5,840 bases of DNA from Chloroflexota bacterium (lineage in GTDB: Bacteria > Chloroflexota > Limnocylindria > QHBO01): NCBI GenBank assembly GCA_029865285.1, contig JAOUHE010000106.1, positions 1 to 5,840 of the forward strand, written 5' to 3'. Position 1 is the stretch's first letter. Each line of letters starts with the position of its first letter. Position numbers and translations under genes: made by a program. Of this stretch, positions 1 through 5,840 are shown piece by piece. Below the pieces are notes generated by a model. That model was not told the origin of the DNA. It did no database searches and saw only the letters and a program-made list of their open reading frames with translations.

Positions 1-392
1 CCGACCTGAGCAAGGCGGCATCGGGCGCCCCGGCTCCGGACTTCGTCATGTTCAATGGCGTCGCCAACCAGTACCTGGACAACCCGATTCACGTCGAGAC
101 CGGGGAGCGTGTACGCCTCTTTGTGCTCAACGTGGGGCCGAGCATCGACTCGTCGTTCCACATCGTCGGCACCATCTTTGACACGGTGACGAAAGAGGGG
201 ATCCACCTCCTCCGCGGCAACGATGGCAACTGGGGATCGCAGGCGGTTGACCTGTCGCCAGCACAGGGCGCGATCATCGAGTTCCAGACCGCCGAGGATG
301 GTCTCTACCCGATCGTGACCCACGCCTTCAACTTTGTTGGGCGTGGAGCCCTGGGGCTCTTCGAGTCAGGTGACGGCGATCCGCTGAACTGA
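1..392 (+). CDS. Copper nitrite reductase-like / multicopper oxidase protein, C-terminal cupredoxin domain (5'-truncated)
   Basis: Only the last 129 residues are present; the frame is open from base 3 and the N-terminus lies off the left edge. ATG at 48 is internal, because the protein reads through it from upstream (DFVMFNG). The visible part is one cupredoxin domain resembling domain 2 of NirK-type enzymes: FNG strand (residues 17-19), GERVRLFVLN (34-43), SSFHIVG (50-56) and YPIVTHAF (102-109). By motif alignment with classical NirK, His53 corresponds to the second-sphere catalytic His255, and Val55 replaces Ile257. His107 corresponds to His306, the type 2 copper ligand given across the subunit interface. 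If these assignments hold, this half of the catalytic site is intact. NirK reduces nitrite to nitric oxide outside the cytoplasmic membrane. The type 1 copper ligands and signal peptide would be in the missing part, so a related multicopper oxidase with another substrate is possible. The gene ends at TGA 390-392, before two hairpins. Confidence 0.8.
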   Translation, partial: DLSKAASGAPAPDFVMFNGVANQYLDNPIHVETGERVRLFVLNVGPSIDSSFHIVGTIFDTVTKEGIHLLRGNDGNWGSQAVDLSPAQGAIIEFQTAEDGLYPIVTHAFNFVGRGALGLFESGDGDPLN

Positions 393-406
393 TCGCCCGA
401 TGAGCC

Positions 407-434
407 GCGCGGCGGAAGCTCGGAGCCGCCGCGC
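407..434 (+). terminator. GC-only 9-bp hairpin downstream of the cupredoxin gene
   Basis: Bases 407-415 (GCGCGGCGG) and 426-434 (CCGCCGCGC) form a perfect 9-bp inverted repeat, all G/C, with a 10-base loop. It begins 14 bases after the stop codon of the cupredoxin gene. No T-tract follows, so it is not a canonical intrinsic terminator. It could act together with the next hairpin, or protect the mRNA 3' end. Being perfectly paired, it does not show which strand's transcript it serves; + is assigned from its position. Confidence 0.5.
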
Positions 435-438
435 AACG

Positions 439-472
439 CGAGGATCGGATCCAGCGATGGGTCCGGTCCTCG
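439..472 (+). terminator. 14-bp hairpin, probable transcription terminator of the cupredoxin gene
   Basis: Bases 439-452 pair with 459-472 along 14 positions around a 6-base loop (AGCGAT). Twelve pairs are Watson-Crick. The other two (445 with 466, 450 with 461) are U-G wobbles in a + strand transcript but would be A-C mismatches in a - strand transcript, so the fold favours RNA made from the + strand. Only a short T-containing run (TTCT, 473-476) follows, giving a weak U-tail. AA at 435-436 could extend the stem with TT at 473-474 across a 2-base bulge. It lies between the cupredoxin gene and the candidate lhr promoter, the expected place for a terminator. Confidence 0.6.
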
Positions 473-497
473 TTCTGCTGCTGGAACCGAACGCATG

Positions 498-525
498 TTC
501 TCATTGCCGGCGACCTTGCTAGACT
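498..525 (+). promoter_or_regulatory. Candidate promoter of lhr, placed for a leaderless mRNA
   Basis: TAGACT at 520-525 fits the TANNNT -10 pattern and matches 4 of 6 bases of TATAAT. TTCTCA at 498-503 matches 4 of 6 bases of TTGACA, with a 16-base spacer. Transcription would begin about 6-9 bases after the -10 element, around 532-535, at or just before the GTG start codon at 535. No Shine-Dalgarno-like purine run lies between 510 and 534, which agrees with a leaderless transcript. The in-frame stop TAG (520-522) overlaps the -10 element, so the coding frame cannot begin upstream. The -35 match is weak. Confidence 0.45.
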
Positions 526-534
526 GCGCGGATC

Positions 535-4986
<4,452 letters not shown>

Positions 4987-4988
4987 GT

Positions 4989-5029
4989 TTCGGGGCATAC
5001 GAAGTGTCCCGAAGGAACCTCGCCCCGAA
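4989..5029 (+). terminator. Nested inverted repeats at the 3' end of lhr, possible terminator
   Basis: TTCGGGGC (4989-4996) is exactly complementary to GCCCCGAA (5022-5029), giving an 8-bp stem with a 25-base loop that begins two bases after the lhr stop codon. The left arm can instead pair within the loop: TTCGGG (4989-4994) with CCCGAA (5008-5013), a 6-bp stem with a 13-base loop. The two folds exclude each other. No T-tract follows either one, so efficient intrinsic termination is uncertain. The elements could mark an RNA 3' end or a Rho-type stop region. Confidence 0.35.
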
Positions 5030-5113
5030 CCCTTGATGCAATCTCAGGACCGTGGCCCGGCTCCTCCGGGACAACCAGAACTATAGGGGGGACGGCGCGG
5101 CCTGCCTAGAGGG

Positions 5114-5165
5114 GTTGTCCACGAAATTTCGGGTTCGACCGAGAGTTGTCCACGACCCGTCCACA
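5114..5165 (+). promoter_or_regulatory. Cluster of three DnaA-box-like sites in the convergent spacer
   Basis: The 11-mer GTTGTCCACGA occurs twice as an exact direct repeat, at 5114-5124 and 5145-5155. The core TTGTCCACG matches 8 of 9 bases of TTGTCCACA, the DnaA box form known from high-GC actinobacteria (E. coli consensus TTATNCACA). A third copy in the same orientation, CCGTCCACA at 5157-5165, matches 7 of 9. Start-to-start distances are 31 and 11 bases, close to three turns and one turn of the helix, so all three sites would lie on one face of the DNA. The palindrome CGAAATTTCG (5122-5131) overlaps the end of the first site. No dnaA or dnaN gene or AT-rich unwinding region is in the window, so a replication origin is not shown. 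A DnaA-titrating or regulatory cluster, or sites for another protein, remain possible. Confidence 0.45.
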
Positions 5166-5173
5166 ATCGGGTC
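5154..5173 (-). terminator. 6-bp hairpin downstream of ecfT
   Basis: GACCCG (5154-5159) and CGGGTC (5168-5173) form a perfect 6-bp inverted repeat with an 8-base loop, 27 bases past the ecfT stop codon on the - strand. No T-tract follows on either strand. It overlaps the second and third DnaA-box-like sites, so it may be part of that element rather than a terminator. Its position after ecfT is the only reason for giving it the - strand. Confidence 0.22.
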
Positions 5174-5200
5174 ACGAGGTGGAGCGCTGGAATCAGCCGA

Positions 5201-5840
5201 TCAGGCCGGCACGAGGAACGGCAGCAGGTAGTGCTGCGACTGTCCGCTCAGATTCAGGAACGTGGCCAGGCCGACGATTGCGATGACAACGGCGACCACC
5301 AGCCAGTCTGCCCTCCCGAAGTGGAGCTCGCGTGCCCAGGTGCGCCGGCCCACGCCGAACCCCCGGAGATCCATGGCGTCGATGGTGTCCTCGGCGCCCG
5401 CGATTGACCCGACAGTCACCGGCACGAAGATGGGTGCCATCCTGCGCAACCGGGTAATTGGCCCGCCGCCACGCGCGGTCGGGTCGTAGCCGCGCACGCG
5501 CTGCGCGTCGATCGTCTCGCCAAATTCCGCGGCCAGGGTCGGGATGAAGCGGACCGTCAGCTCCACCATCACCGCGATGCGGTCACCGACCCCCAGACGG
5601 CGCAGCGCAATGGCGAGATCGCCGGGGGCGAGCGCGTACGCCACCGGGAATCCCACCGCCGCGTACGCGGCATAACGCAGCAGCTGGCTCGCGGCGAGGC
5701 TGATCCCCTCCGCCGTCAGCTCCGCGCCGAACGGTGGAATGGTGAGCAGCACGTGCGTCGGCCCGTCGATGAAGGTCCCGGCGCGTCCACCGGTGATCAG
5801 GGCGTTGAAGAGGGCGAACGTCCCGATGACTCCCAGCAGA
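5201..5840 (-). CDS. ecfT: EcfT, transmembrane coupling subunit of an ECF transporter (5'-truncated)
   Basis: 212 residues are visible and the frame stays open to the right edge. The family is usually about 250-270 residues, so roughly 40-60 N-terminal residues lie outside. GTG at 5752 is internal, since membrane-type sequence (LLGVIGTFALFNALITG) precedes it in frame. EcfT sits in the cytoplasmic membrane and links two ATPase subunits (EcfA) to a substrate-binding S protein for uptake of vitamins or metal ions. The identifying feature is the cytoplasmic coupling region with two Ala-Arg-Gly motifs, AQRVRGY (visible residues 112-118) and AMDLRGFG (155-162); the first follows the conserved RFIPTLAAEF (97-106). 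Hydrophobic segments lie near residues 1-17, 47-70, 137-147 and 179-196. The substrate cannot be told, because that depends on the S component, which is not in the window. ATPase genes would normally lie upstream, off the right edge. The gene converges on lhr across a 214-base spacer. Confidence 0.9.
   Translation of the reverse strand, partial: LLGVIGTFALFNALITGGRAGTFIDGPTHVLLTIPPFGAELTAEGISLAASQLLRYAAYAAVGFPVAYALAPGDLAIALRRLGVGDRIAVMVELTVRFIPTLAAEFGETIDAQRVRGYDPTARGGGPITRLRRMAPIFVPVTVGSIAGAEDTIDAMDLRGFGVGRRTWARELHFGRADWLVVAVVIAIVGLATFLNLSGQSQHYLLPFLVPA

Noticed and set aside
5129..5142. GGGTTCGACC resembling a tRNA T-arm
   Set aside because: The possible stem is only TCGG/CCGA with a 6-base loop. 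There is no anticodon arm, D-arm or acceptor stem at the needed distances, and the sequence lies between the two DnaA-like boxes.
4987..5200. Chromosomal replication origin (oriC)
   Set aside because: Not claimed, despite the DnaA-like boxes: only three sites, no AT-rich unwinding region, no dnaA, dnaN, parA or rpmH neighbour, and flanking genes that converge rather than diverge.
5262..5489. 75-codon + strand frame inside ecfT
   Set aside because: Lies antisense to clearly conserved EcfT sequence, including the Ala-Arg-Gly coupling motifs, so it is a shadow.

Overview
The window is 5.8 kb of high-GC bacterial DNA (well above 65% G+C by eye). It holds one complete gene and two genes cut by the window edges. 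The base composition, a GTG start with no ribosome binding site directly behind a TANNNT -10 element, the NirK-like cupredoxin tail and the long Lhr-type helicase fit a high-GC lineage such as Chloroflexota or Actinomycetota. No marker gene here settles the taxonomy, so this placement is inference.

Layout: (1) 1-392, + strand, the C-terminal cupredoxin domain of a copper nitrite reductase-like or multicopper oxidase-like protein whose N-terminus lies off the left edge. (2) 393-534, a 142-base spacer with two strong back-to-back hairpins, read here as a transcription stop, followed by a candidate promoter for the next gene. (3) 535-4986, + strand, a complete 1483-residue Lhr helicase with all superfamily 2 motifs and the full bacterial C-terminal extension. 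(4) 4987-5200, a 214-base spacer between convergent genes, with nested inverted repeats just after lhr and a cluster of DnaA-box-like sequences. (5) 5201-5840, - strand, EcfT, the transmembrane coupling subunit of an energy-coupling factor (ECF) vitamin or metal transporter, with its N-terminus off the right edge.

The three genes look functionally unrelated: respiratory or copper chemistry, nucleic-acid repair or remodelling, and micronutrient uptake. Terminator-like structures separate the first two, and opposite orientation separates the last two, so they are probably three transcription units rather than one pathway. The ECF operon would continue to the right, where ATPase (EcfA) genes would normally lie.

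No mobile element, CRISPR array, tRNA or rRNA is visible, and I see no clear new multi-gene system. The observation most worth following is the DnaA-box-like cluster at 5114-5165, in a convergent spacer where no promoter is needed.
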